Program-made: the position numbers and the translations under genes
The notes under the pieces: generated by a model
Databases searched by the model: none
Seen by the model: the letters and a program-made list of their open reading frames with translations, nothing else
Told to the model about the DNA's origin: nothing
Shown here: piece by piece, positions 1-12,317 of the stretch
How the letters are laid out: each line of letters starts with the position of its first letter
Numbering within the stretch: the stretch's first letter is position 1
Assembly (NCBI RefSeq): GCF_030678875.1
Contig: NZ_JAUUDS010000004.1
Location: forward strand, 62,001 to 126,000
Length of the DNA stretch: 64,000 bases
Origin: Sphingomonas aurea
GTDB lineage: Bacteria; Pseudomonadota; Alphaproteobacteria; Sphingomonadales; Sphingomonadaceae
Direction of reading: 5' to 3'

Positions 1-128
1 CGGCGTTCAACACGCTCGACCTGCTGGCGGTGCCCCAGCCGCACAGCGTGTCGCAAGTCACCCGCGCGGCCCCCAGCCGCCGCTATGCGGTGACCGGCTG
101 GCTGCGCGCGCAGGCGCAGCCGCGATGA
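1..128 (+). CDS. 2OG-Fe(II) oxygenase family protein, C-terminal end only
   Basis: The window opens inside this gene, so only about 41 C-terminal residues and the stop are visible. The tail runs through NTLDLLAVPQPHSVSQVT and finishes TGWLRAQAQPR. In prolyl-4-hydroxylase-like 2-oxoglutarate/Fe(II) oxygenases, a His-Ser-Val-Ser stretch carries the second iron-binding His and a following Arg binds 2-oxoglutarate; both fit here, but this is inference from a short tail. The stop codon overlaps the glnD start (ATGA), so the two genes are probably translated together. Confidence 0.5.
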   Translation, partial: AFNTLDLLAVPQPHSVSQVTRAAPSRRYAVTGWLRAQAQPR

Positions 129-2845
129 GCCGCTTCGACACCCTGCCCAATCGCCGGGCGATCGTGGACCGCCGGGCCCTGGCCGAGGCCGTCGCCGCGC
201 TGCCCGATGCTGGGTTGCGCACGGCGGCGATCGCGCTGCTACGGGAGGCGCTGGGCGCCGGGCGCGCCGAGATCGCGCGGCGGCTTGCCGAGCATCCGAC
301 CCGCGGGCTCGAGGTGGCGGCTGCACAGGCCTATCTGATCGACCAGCTGGTGCGCGTGCTGTTCGACCTGGTCGCGACGCGGCTACACGCCAGCGACCAG
401 GCGCTGCTGGTGCTGGCGGTCGGCGGATACGGCCGCGGCGAGATGGCGGCGCATTCGGACGTGGACATCGGCTTCGTCACCGCCGCCCGCGCCACCCCGG
501 CCGCCGAGCAGGTGATCGAGGCCATGCTCTACGGGCTGTGGGACCTTGGCCTGAAGATCGGTCACAGCAGCCGCTCGCTCGACGAGATGATCCGCCAGGC
601 CAAGGCCGACGTGACGGTACGCACCGCCCTGCTCGAGGCGCGCTACGTCACGGGCGACCAGGACCTGTACGAGGACGCCTCGCGCCGGTTCAAGGCGGAG
701 GTGCAGCGCGGCACCGAGCGGCGCTTCGTTGCCGACAAGCTAGCCGAGCGCAACGCGCGGCACGTCCGCATGGGCGACACCCGCTACGTCGTCGAGCCGA
801 ACGTGAAGGAGGGCAAGGGATCCTTGCGCGACCTGCACGCGCTCTTCTGGATCGGCAAATATGTCTACGACGTGCAGCGGGCGCGGCAGCTGGTCGATGT
901 CGGGCTGTTCACGCCTGCCGAATACCGGCTGTTCCACCGCGCCGACGAGTTCCTGTGGGCCGTCCGCTGCCATCTGCACGTCATCACCGGTCGCGCCGAG
1001 GACCGGCTGACCTTCGACGTGCAGCGCGAGGTGGCGGCGCGGATGCGGTTCCGCGACCGGGCGGAGAAGCCCGCGGTCGAGCGGTTCATGCAATTCTATT
1101 TCCTGCAGGCGCGCACCGTCGGCACGCTGACCGGCGTGTTCATGGCGCATCTGGACGAGCGCTTCGCCGGACGCGGGCGACGGCTGGGCCTGCCGGCCCT
1201 GCGCCGCAGTCCCAAGCGGCTGCGCGGGTTCGTGCTGGACCGTGGACGATTGGCGCTGCCGAACGACCGGTTCTTCGCCGATGATCCGGTGCGGCTGCTG
1301 GAGATCTTCGCGCTGGCGGATGCCGAGGGGCTGGAGATCCACCCGCTGGCGATGCGGGCGGCGGCGCGCGATGCCAAGCTAATCGACGAGTACCGGCAGG
1401 ATCCGCGTGCCAATGCGCTGTTCCTGGAGCTGCTGACCAGCCCCGGCGATCCTGAGCTTGTGCTGCGCTGGATGAACGAGGCGGGCGTGTTCGGTCGGTT
1501 CGTGCCCGACTTCGCCCGCGTCGTCGCGCAGATGCAGTTCGACATGTACCACCACTTCACGGTCGACGAGCATACCATCCAGGCGATCGGCCTGGCCGCA
1601 CGGATCGAGGCGGGGACGCTGAAGGAGGATCACCCGCTTGCCACCGGGATCATCGACCAGATCGTCTCGCGCCGGGTGCTGCGTGTCGCGGTGCTGCTCC
1701 ACGATATCGCCAAGGGGCGCGGCGGCGACCATTCGATCCTGGGCGCGGCGGTGGCGGAGCGACTGTGCCCGCGCTTCGGCCTAACCCCGGCCGAGACCGA
1801 GACGGTCGCATGGCTGGTCCGCCACCACCTGCTGATGTCGGCGACCGCGTTCAAGCGCGACCTCGCCGATTTCAAGACGATCCTCGATTTCGCCACGACG
1901 GTCGCCAGTCCCGAGCGACTGAGACTGCTGCTGGTCCTGACCGTGGTCGATATCCGCGCGGTCGGGCCCGGCACCTGGAACGGGTGGAAGCGCCAGCTGC
2001 TCGCCGACCTGTACGAGGCCGCCGAGGAGGTGCTGCGGCTGGGCCACAAGCAGCGCGGCCGTGACGAGCGGATCGCGGCCAAGCAGGCGCATCTGCTCGA
2101 CCGGCTCGGCTGGGACGCGGCGCGCTTCGCCGACCTGGTCCGCCGCCTGCCGCCGACCTACTGGATCGCCGAGCCCGAAGACGTGCTGGAGAGCAATGCC
2201 CGGCTGATGGACGCGGCGGGTAGCGAACCGTTGGTCATCCGCGCGCAGGTCTATGCCGAGCGGGGTGCGACGCTGGTGACGATCTATGCCGCCGATCACC
2301 CCGGGCTGTTCTATCGCATCGCTGGTGCCATCCATGTCGCCGGCGGCAACATCATCGACGCGCGCATCCACACCACGCGCGACGGCATGGCGATCGACAA
2401 TTTTCTGGTGCAGGATCCGTTCGGACGACCGTTCGACGACCCGGGCCAACTCGCCCGGCTGGAGACTGCGATCCGCGACGCGCTGGCCAATCGCGGCAAG
2501 CTGACCGACCGGCTGGTCGCCAAGCCGGCGGCGCGGACGCGGGCGGAAGCCTTCTCGATCCAGCCCAACGTACTGATCGACAATGGCGCATCGAACCGGT
2601 TCACGGTGGTCGAGGTCAACGCCCGCGACCGGCCGGCGCTGCTCAACCAGCTGGCGCACGCGCTGTTCCAGTCGAAGGTGACGATCCACTCGGCCCATGT
2701 CGCCACGTACGGCGAGCGGGCGGTCGATACCTTCTACCTGACCGACCTGACCGGCGACCGCATCACCGCCACACCGCGGCTGAAGTCGCTGGAAAAGCGG
2801 CTGCTGGATGCGGCGGCAGGGACGACGGACGCGGTCGCGGCGTGA
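125..2845 (+). CDS. glnD: [Protein-PII] uridylyltransferase / uridylyl-removing enzyme GlnD
   Basis: GlnD senses glutamine and adds or removes UMP on PII signalling proteins, setting nitrogen assimilation. The 906-residue protein has the family's full domain order. An N-terminal nucleotidyltransferase shows GGYGRGEMAAHSDVDIGFV near residues 98-116, with the Gly-Gly/Ser and DxD metal ligands. A PII-uridylyltransferase linker follows. A central HD phosphohydrolase has LLHDIAKGRGGDHS near residue 525 and carries the UMP-removing activity. Two C-terminal ACT domains (about 720-800 and 835-900) bind glutamine. Length is normal for alphaproteobacteria. No clear Shine-Dalgarno precedes the ATG, which overlaps the upstream stop, so coupling is likely. 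A long inverted repeat follows the stop. Confidence 0.96.
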   Translation: MSRFDTLPNRRAIVDRRALAEAVAALPDAGLRTAAIALLREALGAGRAEIARRLAEHPTRGLEVAAAQAYLIDQLVRVLFDLVATRLHASDQALLVLAVGGYGRGEMAAHSDVDIGFVTAARATPAAEQVIEAMLYGLWDLGLKIGHSSRSLDEMIRQAKADVTVRTALLEARYVTGDQDLYEDASRRFKAEVQRGTERRFVADKLAERNARHVRMGDTRYVVEPNVKEGKGSLRDLHALFWIGKYVYDVQRARQLVDVGLFTPAEYRLFHRADEFLWAVRCHLHVITGRAEDRLTFDVQREVAARMRFRDRAEKPAVERFMQFYFLQARTVGTLTGVFMAHLDERFAGRGRRLGLPALRRSPKRLRGFVLDRGRLALPNDRFFADDPVRLLEIFALADAEGLEIHPLAMRAAARDAKLIDEYRQDPRANALFLELLTSPGDPELVLRWMNEAGVFGRFVPDFARVVAQMQFDMYHHFTVDEHTIQAIGLAARIEAGTLKEDHPLATGIIDQIVSRRVLRVAVLLHDIAKGRGGDHSILGAAVAERLCPRFGLTPAETETVAWLVRHHLLMSATAFKRDLADFKTILDFATTVASPERLRLLLVLTVVDIRAVGPGTWNGWKRQLLADLYEAAEEVLRLGHKQRGRDERIAAKQAHLLDRLGWDAARFADLVRRLPPTYWIAEPEDVLESNARLMDAAGSEPLVIRAQVYAERGATLVTIYAADHPGLFYRIAGAIHVAGGNIIDARIHTTRDGMAIDNFLVQDPFGRPFDDPGQLARLETAIRDALANRGKLTDRLVAKPAARTRAEAFSIQPNVLIDNGASNRFTVVEVNARDRPALLNQLAHALFQSKVTIHSAHVATYGERAVDTFYLTDLTGDRITATPRLKSLEKRLLDAAAGTTDAVAA

Positions 2846-2850
2846 AGACC

Positions 2851-3049
2851 GGTTCGCGCGAAGACGCGAAGAAGGTTTAAGGTTCACGCGGAGGCGCGGA
2901 GGCGCGGAGATGTCTCGTGCGCGGCAGCGCACCTTCCTCCTTACCGGCCTATGATGAAGAGCTGCCGCAGGGCTGGGCGCGACACCTCCGCGTCTCCGCG
3001 CCTCCGCGTGAACCCCATTCTTCCGCTCCTTCGCGTCTTCGCGCGAACC
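2851..3049. repeat. Long inverted-repeat element (MITE/REP-like) between glnD and the TonB receptor gene
   Basis: Two arms, 2851-2912 and 2985-3049, are near-perfect reverse complements around a spacer of about 72 bases. Each arm has two blocks: an outer one containing GGTTCGCGCGAAGACGCGAA and an inner one containing GGTTCACGCGGAGGCGCGGA. The blocks themselves are built of imperfect GCGGAG / CGCGAAGA repeats. No reading frame with a ribosome site lies in the spacer. The element sits in the convergent gap after glnD and could end transcription from that side; that role is inference. Confidence 0.85.
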
Positions 3050-3064
3050 AACTTCGACACGCGC

Positions 3065-3100
3065 AAAAAGGGCCGGTCCACACGAAAGTGAACCGGCCCC
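3065..3100 (-). terminator. Rho-independent terminator of the TonB receptor gene
   Basis: Read on the minus strand just after the receptor stop, there is a GC-rich stem (GGGCCGGTTCAC paired with GTGGACCGGCCC, one mismatch), a short TTTC-type loop, and a run of five T residues. This is a textbook intrinsic terminator with the right orientation and spacing. Confidence 0.85.
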
Positions 3101-3117
3101 ATCCCGTCAAACGGGGA

Positions 3118-6030
<2,913 letters not shown>

Positions 6031-6051
6031 AATGGCATCTCTCCTGTATCC

Positions 6052-6071
6052 GATATTCTGTTTCGAATATC
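6052..6071 (-). promoter_or_regulatory. Perfect palindrome in the TonB receptor leader, candidate operator
   Basis: GATATTC and GAATATC are separated by six bases, 22 bases upstream of the receptor ATG. It is an A/T-rich dyad in a GC-rich genome and lies where a repressor or a leader hairpin would act. Which protein binds is unknown. Confidence 0.4.
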
Positions 6072-6185
6072 TGGTTTGATCGCAGCCTAGAGGGCGCGAT
6101 CGCCGATCGTCCATCGTTTTCGAAGGTTGACGATGTTTTTTTGACCCGGAGTGTCGCCACCCGGCAACAGCGTGCAACGCAACAA

Positions 6186-6212
6186 GGCCGGCGGACACGG
6201 GGTCCGCCGGCC
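6186..6212 (-). terminator. Likely intrinsic terminator after infC
   Basis: Directly after the infC stop, on the minus strand, GGCCGGCGGAC pairs perfectly with GTCCGCCGGCC around a five-base loop, followed by TTGTTG. The stem is very strong but the T tract is interrupted. Confidence 0.65.
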
Positions 6213-6237
6213 TCGATGCCGTCCGCAGCGCGGAGGT

Positions 6238-6783
6238 TTACTTGGGAGAGAGCACCATCAGCATCTGGCGGCCTTCCATGCGGGGATACGCCTCGACCTT
6301 GGCGATCTCGGTCGTATCCTGCGCAACGCGCTGGAGCACGGCCATGCCCAGCTGGCCGTGCGACAACTCGCGCCCGCGGAAGCGCAGGGTCACCTTGACC
6401 TTGTCGCCCTCCTCGATGAACTCGTGCACCTTCTTCATCTTGGTGTCGTAGTCGTGGTCATCGATGTTCGGACGCATCTTGATCTCCTTGATCTCCTGCG
6501 TCTTCTGCGACTTGCGGGCGAGATTCGCCTTTTTCTGCGCCTCGTACTTGAACTTGCCGACGTCGAGGAACTTGGCGACGGGCGGATCGGCGTTCGGCGA
6601 CACCTCGACCAGATCGAGGCCGAGCTCCTGCGCCTGCGCCATCGCCTCGCGCGTGTACATCACGCCGAGATTCTCACCCTCATGGTCGATCACGCGGACC
6701 TTGGGGCTCTGGATCCACTCGTTGAAACGAGGACCGTTCATCGGCGGCGCCTGGTTCGGCCGGCGCATCATGGGAGGACGTAT
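6238..6783 (-). CDS. infC: Translation initiation factor IF-3
   Basis: IF-3 binds the 30S subunit, prevents premature joining with 50S and checks the start codon and initiator tRNA. The protein carries the family's N-terminal domain ([19 protein letters not shown]), the basic linker helix ([20 protein letters not shown]) and the C-terminal domain ending [13 protein letters not shown]. The start is drawn at an ATA codon because AGGAG sits eight bases before it, while the first ATG (start at 6771) is about 20 bases from that site. infC is known to use rare start codons (AUU in E. coli) for self-regulation. With ATA the protein is 181 residues. The rpmI-rplT genes that often follow infC are absent. 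Confidence 0.93.
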   Translation of the reverse strand: MRPPMMRRPNQAPPMNGPRFNEWIQSPKVRVIDHEGENLGVMYTREAMAQAQELGLDLVEVSPNADPPVAKFLDVGKFKYEAQKKANLARKSQKTQEIKEIKMRPNIDDHDYDTKMKKVHEFIEEGDKVKVTLRFRGRELSHGQLGMAVLQRVAQDTTEIAKVEAYPRMEGRQMLMVLSPK

Positions 6784-6862
6784 GGGTATTGCTCCTGCGG
6801 TGGTTACCACGCCAATATAGGGTATCCGCCGCTTTTTGGAAAGACGGCGATCGGCGGCATCG

Positions 6863-7798
6863 TCACATCGTCGCCGAGGACAGCCAGTCGAGCGCGTGGC
6901 GGAAACTGTCGTGGTGGTGCCGCTCGACCTCGCGATTATGCGCCTGTTCGCGCTCGGCGGAGTAGCGCGCGGCGTGATCCTTCGCATGGGCCGTCGGGGC
7001 GGTTGCGGCCCGGCGCAGGTCGTGGGCGATCCCCAGCAGCGCGGCGGCGTGCTGCGTCACCTCGGCCGGGTGCCGCTGGAGCGCGTCGAAGTCGATCAGG
7101 CGGTCCGCAGCCCAGCCGTTCGCGGCGATCGCCGCATCGAACAGCTGCTGCTGATGCAGGTGGAGCAGCGCCGCCGTTCTCGCCACCTGGCGATAGGGAT
7201 CGCGGCTGCCGGCGATCGCCTGCCGATAGAGGCTCGCCGTCGCCGGCGCGGCGCCCAGCAGATGCTCGGCCGCGCGCATCGTATAGGCCATGCGATCCCG
7301 GCCGCCGCGAAAGACCGCACGCAGGAAATCATAGGCGGGCATCCGCACGAACACGGCCTGGACGCCGCGTTCGGGCGAGCACAGCAGAGGGATCAGATTG
7401 TTGGCCCAGTTGGAGGGTTTGACCACCACCGCCTCGCCCGCGCCGGCCTCACCCGCGCTCTGCTCGAACGCCGCCAGCGCCGTGGTCGCCAGCCGTGCGG
7501 CGCCATGCGCGGCGTCGGCGATGTCGACCAGCGCGTGCGGCTCCTTCAGCGCCAGTACCGACCCCGGCCGGTCGAGCAGCGTCGCCAGCAGGGTCGAACC
7601 GCAGAACGACATGTGAAAGACATAGGCGGGGCGCCAGTCTTCCACCCTGTCGGGAAGCGACCGCACCGCCTCGCCGTCCCAGAACCGCTCGCGCCCGTCC
7701 AGAAAGGCGGCACGGCGCAGCCGATCCGTGTCGGTGGCGACATAGGTCCCCACCCCCGCACCCATGTTGATCCGATGGAGGAACTGCATGGCCGGCAT
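6863..7798 (-). CDS. Sulfotransferase-like P-loop protein between thrS and infC
   Basis: About 311 residues. Near the N-terminus is [15 protein letters not shown], which resembles the 5'-phosphosulfate-binding loop of PAPS-dependent sulfotransferases. It is followed by [10 protein letters not shown] and by [20 protein letters not shown], which resembles the 3'-phosphate-binding region. I infer a sulfotransferase fold; the acceptor is unknown and the domain is divergent. The ATG opening [10 protein letters not shown] lies 17 bases after the thrS stop, so the genes are probably cotranscribed; no strong Shine-Dalgarno is seen. The frame continues upstream through thrS, but that extension is only thrS antiframe coding. 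Confidence 0.7.
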   Translation of the reverse strand: MPAMQFLHRINMGAGVGTYVATDTDRLRRAAFLDGRERFWDGEAVRSLPDRVEDWRPAYVFHMSFCGSTLLATLLDRPGSVLALKEPHALVDIADAAHGAARLATTALAAFEQSAGEAGAGEAVVVKPSNWANNLIPLLCSPERGVQAVFVRMPAYDFLRAVFRGGRDRMAYTMRAAEHLLGAAPATASLYRQAIAGSRDPYRQVARTAALLHLHQQQLFDAAIAANGWAADRLIDFDALQRHPAEVTQHAAALLGIAHDLRRAATAPTAHAKDHAARYSAEREQAHNREVERHHHDSFRHALDWLSSATM

Positions 7799-7815
7799 GC
7801 CGACAGGGTCTCGGG

Positions 7816-9819
7816 TCAGCGCAGGTCCGGCGGCGTCGCCTCGTCGCGAAGCATCGCCACGACCTCGTCCAGGGTGGCGAAGGTCTGCGCCTGGCTGCCG
7901 AGGCGGCGGATGGCGACCTTGCCCTCTTCCGCCTCGCGCTTGCCGACGACCAGCAGCACCGGAACCTTGGCGACCGAGTGCTCGCGAACCTTGTAGTTGA
8001 TCTTCTCGTTGCGCAGGTCGGTCTCGACGCGGATGCCCGCCTTGCGCAGCGTCGCCGCAACCTCCTCGGCATAACCGTCGGCGTCGGAGACGATCGTCGC
8101 GACCACCGCCTGCACCGGCGACAGCCAGAGCGGGAAGCGGCCGGCGTGATGCTCGATCAGGATGCCGATGAAGCGCTCGAACGTGCCCAGGATCGCGCGG
8201 TGGAGCATGATCGGGCGATGGCGGTTGCCATCCTCGCCGACATAGCTGGCGTCGAGTCGCTCGGGCAGCACGGTATCGGTCTGGATCGTGCCGACCTGCC
8301 ACGTCCGGCCGATCGCGTCGGTCAGGTGGAACTCCAGCTTGGGGGCGTAGAAGGCGCCCTCGCCCGGCAACTCCTCCCAGCCATAGTCTGGCGTGTCACG
8401 GCCGGTGGCGGCGACCGCGTCGCGCAGCGACTGCTCGGCCCAGTCCCACATCTCCTCCGAGCCGAACCGCTTCTCCGGCCGCAGCGCCAGCTTGATCGCA
8501 TAGCTGTCGAAGCCCAGGTGCTGATAGACGCTGTCGAGCAGCTCGCAGAACTTGCGAACCTCGTCGACCAGCTGGTCCTCGCGGACGAAGATGTGTGCGT
8601 CGTCCTGCGTGAACTGGCGGACGCGCATGATGCCATGGAGCGCGCCATGCGGCTCGTTGCGGTGGCAGCAGCCGAATTCAGCCATGCGGATCGGCAGGTC
8701 GCGGTACGACTTGATCCCCTGCTTGAAGATCAGGACGTGCGCCGGGCAGTTCATGGGCTTGAGCGCCATCAGGTCGCCCTCGCCCGTCAGCACCGCACCT
8801 TCGTCCTCGGTGTTCGGCACCTCGTCCGGCACCACGAACATGTTCTCGCGATACTTGCCCCAGTGGCCCGACTGCTCCCATTGGCGCGCGTCCATCAGCT
8901 GCGGGGTCTTCACCTCGGCATAGTCGGCGGCGTCGAGGCGGCGGCGCATATACGCTTCCAGCTGGCGCCACAGGACGAAGCCCTTGGGGTGCCAGAAGAC
9001 CGACCCCTGCGCCTCCGACTGGAGGTGGAACAGGTCCATCTCCTGCCCGATCTTGCGATGGTCGCGCTTGGCGGCCTCTTCCAGCATGAACAGGTGCTGG
9101 TCGAGCTGCTTCTTGTTGAGCCAGCCGGTGCCGTAGATACGGCTGAGCATCGCGTTCTTCTGGTCGCCGCGCCAATAGGCGCCCGAGACGCGGGTCAGCT
9201 TGAACGCGTTGGGATCGAGCTTGCCGGTCGAGACCATGTGCGGGCCGCGGCACATGTCGAGCCACGCGCCCTGGCGATAGATGGTCAGTTCCTCGCCGTC
9301 GGGCAGTTCGGCGGCCCACTCGGCCTTGAATGTCTCGCCTTGCTGCGTCCATGTCTCGATCAGCTGCTCGCGGCTCCACACCTCGCGCGTGAACGGCTCA
9401 TTCCTCGCGATGATGCGGCGCATCTCCGCCTCGATCGCGGGCAGGTCGTCCTCGGTGAACTGGCGGTCCTTCGGCGCGAAGTCGTAATAGAAGCCGTCGT
9501 CGGTCGCCGGGCCGAAGGTGATCTGCGTACCCGGAAACAGGTGCTGGACCGCCTCTGCCATGACGTGTGCCAGGTCGTGGCGGACGAGTTCGAGTGCATC
9601 GGCCTCGTCCTTGGCAGTCACCAGCGCCAGCTGGGTGTCGCCCTCGAACGGGCGGTTCAGGTCGCGCACCTGCCCGTCGATCCGCGCCGCCAGCGCCGCC
9701 TTGGCGAGGCCCGGCCCGATCGCGGCGGCGACATCCGCCGGGGTAGTCCCGGGCGCAACCTCGCGGACGGAACCGTCGGGCAGCGTGATACGGAACAGCT
9801 CGGCCGGATGGGCGGACAT
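7816..9819 (-). CDS. thrS: Threonyl-tRNA synthetase
   Basis: Charges tRNA-Thr in the cytoplasm. The 667-residue protein has the standard order. A TGS domain (about 1-65) is followed by the editing domain with [15 protein letters not shown], whose two His form the HxxxH hydrolytic site. The class II catalytic core has [12 protein letters not shown] (zinc-binding Cys), a motif 2 region with TQDDAHIF, and motif 3 with [19 protein letters not shown]. The anticodon-binding domain starts at PVQAVVATI. The start is the ATG opening [17 protein letters not shown]. Codon use and length are ordinary. It heads a thrS / sulfotransferase-like / infC cluster. Confidence 0.96.
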   Translation of the reverse strand: MSAHPAELFRITLPDGSVREVAPGTTPADVAAAIGPGLAKAALAARIDGQVRDLNRPFEGDTQLALVTAKDEADALELVRHDLAHVMAEAVQHLFPGTQITFGPATDDGFYYDFAPKDRQFTEDDLPAIEAEMRRIIARNEPFTREVWSREQLIETWTQQGETFKAEWAAELPDGEELTIYRQGAWLDMCRGPHMVSTGKLDPNAFKLTRVSGAYWRGDQKNAMLSRIYGTGWLNKKQLDQHLFMLEEAAKRDHRKIGQEMDLFHLQSEAQGSVFWHPKGFVLWRQLEAYMRRRLDAADYAEVKTPQLMDARQWEQSGHWGKYRENMFVVPDEVPNTEDEGAVLTGEGDLMALKPMNCPAHVLIFKQGIKSYRDLPIRMAEFGCCHRNEPHGALHGIMRVRQFTQDDAHIFVREDQLVDEVRKFCELLDSVYQHLGFDSYAIKLALRPEKRFGSEEMWDWAEQSLRDAVAATGRDTPDYGWEELPGEGAFYAPKLEFHLTDAIGRTWQVGTIQTDTVLPERLDASYVGEDGNRHRPIMLHRAILGTFERFIGILIEHHAGRFPLWLSPVQAVVATIVSDADGYAEEVAATLRKAGIRVETDLRNEKINYKVREHSVAKVPVLLVVGKREAEEGKVAIRRLGSQAQTFATLDEVVAMLRDEATPPDLR

Positions 9820-9890
9820 GATGGACTTTCGCGTTTGTTGAGGATCGGCGAATAAAGCGCTGGCGGGTATATAGGCAAGCACTGCCTCAA

Positions 9891-10025
9891 CTCCTCCCCG
9901 GGACGGGGAGGGGGACCGTTCGCGCCAGCGAATGGTGGAGGGGGGCTGCCGCATATGTATCGCCTGCGGAAGCCCCCCCCCTCCGTCACGGCTGCGCCGC
10001 GCCACCTCCCCGTGCCGGGGAGGAT
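9891..10025. repeat. Palindromic intergenic element, copy 1 of family shared with 54853-54993
   Basis: The ends are hairpins (CCTCCCCGGGACGGGGAGG and CCTCCCCGTGCCGGGGAGG). Between them lie GGTGGAGGGGGG and CCCCCCCCTCCGTCACGGCTG, themselves complementary. The reverse complement of this element matches the copy at 54853-54993 block for block. It stops exactly at the stop codon of the LD-carboxypeptidase gene. This is a non-coding repeat of the kind scattered through sphingomonad genomes. Confidence 0.8.
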
Positions 10026-10841
10026 CTAGGCGATCCCGAACGGCACCACATGGTTGTCCTGCGTGTGCCCCACCCGTGCGCGGCCCAGATACGGCACCCC
10101 CATGTCGCCCGCCCAATGCGCGATCATCGCCTCAGGCGTCTCGGCCCAGGGCGGATCGTTCTCCTGCACGTCGTTGACGGTGCCCAGGCGGATGCCGGCG
10201 ATCCCCTTCAGCTGGGTGGCGTTGGCGACAGTGAAGAGCATGCGGTCGACGCGGTAGAGCGGCTCCGACACCTCCTCGATCATCAGGACGTGATCGGTCA
10301 GGTCGGGCAGCCAGGGCGTGCCGATCAGCGCGGTCAGGATCGACAGGTTGAACGCGGCGGCCGGGCGGCCGGCAAGGTCGGGCTCCAGCCCCTGCCGGTC
10401 GCCGCCGACGATCCAGCCGAGCGTCCGCGCGACCGTCGCGTCGCCGCCCTGCCGGTTGATGTCGGTCGCCATCGGCGCGTGGCACGGCCGCCCGATCCGC
10501 CGGGCATAGAGCGCGCCGAGCAGGAACCCCATGTCCGAATAGCCCGCATAGACCTTGCGCGCCGCCGCCGGCCCCAGCTGCGGCATCACCGCCGCCAATA
10601 GCCGGTTGGAGCCATAGCCGCCGCGGGCGAACCACACCGCGTCATAGCCGGGATCGTTCGCGACCTGGAGGAAGGCGGCGGCGCGGACCGCGTCGGAGCC
10701 GGCGAAGTGGCCGGCGCTCTCGAAACATTGCGGGTGGAAGACCAGGTCGACGTCCGGATAGGCGATCGCCGCGAAGGCACCGGCGCGCGCGGCCACGACC
10801 GGGTCGATTGGCCTGCCGGGAGCCACCACGCCGATCCTCAT
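10026..10841 (-). CDS. LD-carboxypeptidase (peptidase family S66)
   Basis: A cytoplasmic serine peptidase that removes D-alanine from recycled muropeptide tetrapeptides. The 271-residue protein begins [13 protein letters not shown], shows the substrate-pocket motif [12 protein letters not shown], and then the nucleophile elbow AGYSDMG, where the Ser is expected to be catalytic. The catalytic Glu is likely in [12 protein letters not shown] and the His in GHTQDN near the C-terminus, ending in the usual PFG stretch. There is no signal peptide, which fits a cytosolic recycling enzyme. It is divergent from a Mur-ligase gene with only 51 bases between them, suggesting shared control. The in-frame open region upstream belongs to the antisense of that ligase and is not part of the gene. 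Confidence 0.88.
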   Translation of the reverse strand: MRIGVVAPGRPIDPVVAARAGAFAAIAYPDVDLVFHPQCFESAGHFAGSDAVRAAAFLQVANDPGYDAVWFARGGYGSNRLLAAVMPQLGPAAARKVYAGYSDMGFLLGALYARRIGRPCHAPMATDINRQGGDATVARTLGWIVGGDRQGLEPDLAGRPAAAFNLSILTALIGTPWLPDLTDHVLMIEEVSEPLYRVDRMLFTVANATQLKGIAGIRLGTVNDVQENDPPWAETPEAMIAHWAGDMGVPYLGRARVGHTQDNHVVPFGIA

Positions 10842-10892
10842 GCCGCCCGCTCCCGCCTTGCCCCGTCCGGACGATGCCGATAGCGCGGGCGC

Positions 10893-12317
10893 ATGGACCA
10901 GCGCAAACCCGCAGATGACGCTCCCTATTTCCCTGGCCCCTATTTCTTCGTCGGCATCGGCGGGTCGGGGATGATGCCGCTGGCGATGATCGTGCGCGCG
11001 CATGGGCTCACCGTGGCGGGGTCGGACCGGGGGCTGGACCAGGGCCATACCGCGCCCAAGTTCGCGGCGCTGGAGCGGAGCGGCGTCGCGCTGTTCCCGC
11101 AGGACGGCAGCGGCGTGACCGATGCGCGCCAGCGGGTCGTCGCCTCGGCGGCAGTCGAGGACAGCGTGCCCGACATCGTCGCCGCGACGCGGCTGGGCTG
11201 CCCGCGAATGCGCCGCGCCGACCTGCTCGCCGAGCTGTTCAACGCCGCCGCACTGCCGATCGGGGTGGCGGGGACCAGCGGCAAATCGACCGTGACCGGG
11301 ATGATCGGCTGGATCCTCCATGCCTGCGGGCGCGACCCGACCGTGATGAACGGCGCGGTGATGAAGAATTTCGTCCAGCCCGACGCGCCCTTTGCCAGCG
11401 CGCTGGTCGGCGGCGGCGAAGCGTTCGTCAGCGAGGTGGACGAGAGCGACGGGTCGATCGCGCTCTATCGCCCGGCGGTGGCGGTGCTGAACAACGTGTC
11501 GCTCGATCACAAGGGGCTGGACGAGCTGCGCCAGCTGTTCGGCGACTTCGCCCGCCACGCGCGCCGGGTGGTGGCGAATGTCGGCGATGCGGAGACCGCG
11601 GCGCTGCTCGCCGACCTGCCCGCGGTGACGAGCTTCGCGGTCGAGGCGGACGCCGATCTGGTCGCCACCGACCTGCGGCCCGAGCCGTTCGCGATCCGCT
11701 TCGACCTGATCGCGCGCGGCGAGGCTCCCCTGCCCGTGCGGCTGGGGGTGCCGGGGCGGCACAATGTCTCCAACGCGCTCGCCGCGATCGGCGCCTGCGT
11801 CGCGGCGGGGGTGAAGCTGGCCGACGCGGCCCATGCGGTCGAGGGGTTCACCGGCCTGCGCCGCCGCTTCGAACTGGTCGGCGAGGCGGGCGGCGTCGCC
11901 GTCATCGACGATTTCGGGCACAATCCCGACAAGATCGCGGCCACGCTCGACACGCTCCACGCGCACCCCGGCCGGCTGCTGGTCCTGTTCCAGCCGCACG
12001 GCTATGGTCCGTTGAAGCAGATGGGACGCGAACTGGCGCAGACCTTCGCCGAGCGGCTGGCGCCGGGCGACGTGCTGGCGATGCCCGATCCGGCCTATTT
12101 CGGCGGCACCGTCGACCGCACGGTCGGCAGCGCGGCGATCGTCGATGCGGTCGCCGCAGCCGGGCATGAAGCGCTCTATATCGCGGACCGCGCCGAGGCG
12201 GCGGCTCACCTGCTCGCGATGGCGGTGCCGGGCGATCGCATCGTCGTGATGGGCGCCCGCGACGACACGCTGAGCCTGCTCGCCGCCGACATGGTCGCGA
12301 CGCTGGCGGCACGATGA
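10893..12317 (+). CDS. Mur ligase family protein (MurC/Mpl-like)
   Basis: ATP-dependent ligase of the MurC/Mpl group, 474 residues. The N-terminal UDP-binding fold opens [15 protein letters not shown]. The ATP-binding loop is [16 protein letters not shown], where family members usually have GTHGKTT. Later come [23 protein letters not shown] and [12 protein letters not shown]. The C-terminal domain has [14 protein letters not shown] and FQPHGYGPL. Because it is divergent from an LD-carboxypeptidase, attachment of a recycled peptide to UDP-MurNAc (Mpl activity) is the likeliest role, but a MurC-like role cannot be excluded by eye. The stop overlaps the next gene (ATGA). Confidence 0.85.
   Translation: MDQRKPADDAPYFPGPYFFVGIGGSGMMPLAMIVRAHGLTVAGSDRGLDQGHTAPKFAALERSGVALFPQDGSGVTDARQRVVASAAVEDSVPDIVAATRLGCPRMRRADLLAELFNAAALPIGVAGTSGKSTVTGMIGWILHACGRDPTVMNGAVMKNFVQPDAPFASALVGGGEAFVSEVDESDGSIALYRPAVAVLNNVSLDHKGLDELRQLFGDFARHARRVVANVGDAETAALLADLPAVTSFAVEADADLVATDLRPEPFAIRFDLIARGEAPLPVRLGVPGRHNVSNALAAIGACVAAGVKLADAAHAVEGFTGLRRRFELVGEAGGVAVIDDFGHNPDKIAATLDTLHAHPGRLLVLFQPHGYGPLKQMGRELAQTFAERLAPGDVLAMPDPAYFGGTVDRTVGSAAIVDAVAAAGHEALYIADRAEAAAHLLAMAVPGDRIVVMGARDDTLSLLAADMVATLAAR

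Noticed and set aside
7799..8302. N-terminal extension of the sulfotransferase-like frame into thrS
   Set aside because: It is out of frame with thrS and has no family content; the domain begins after the thrS stop.
10842..12209. Minus-strand frame continuous with the LD-carboxypeptidase, giving a 727-residue protein
   Set aside because: The extension is the antisense of the Mur ligase gene; the carboxypeptidase family domain starts at MRIGVVAP.
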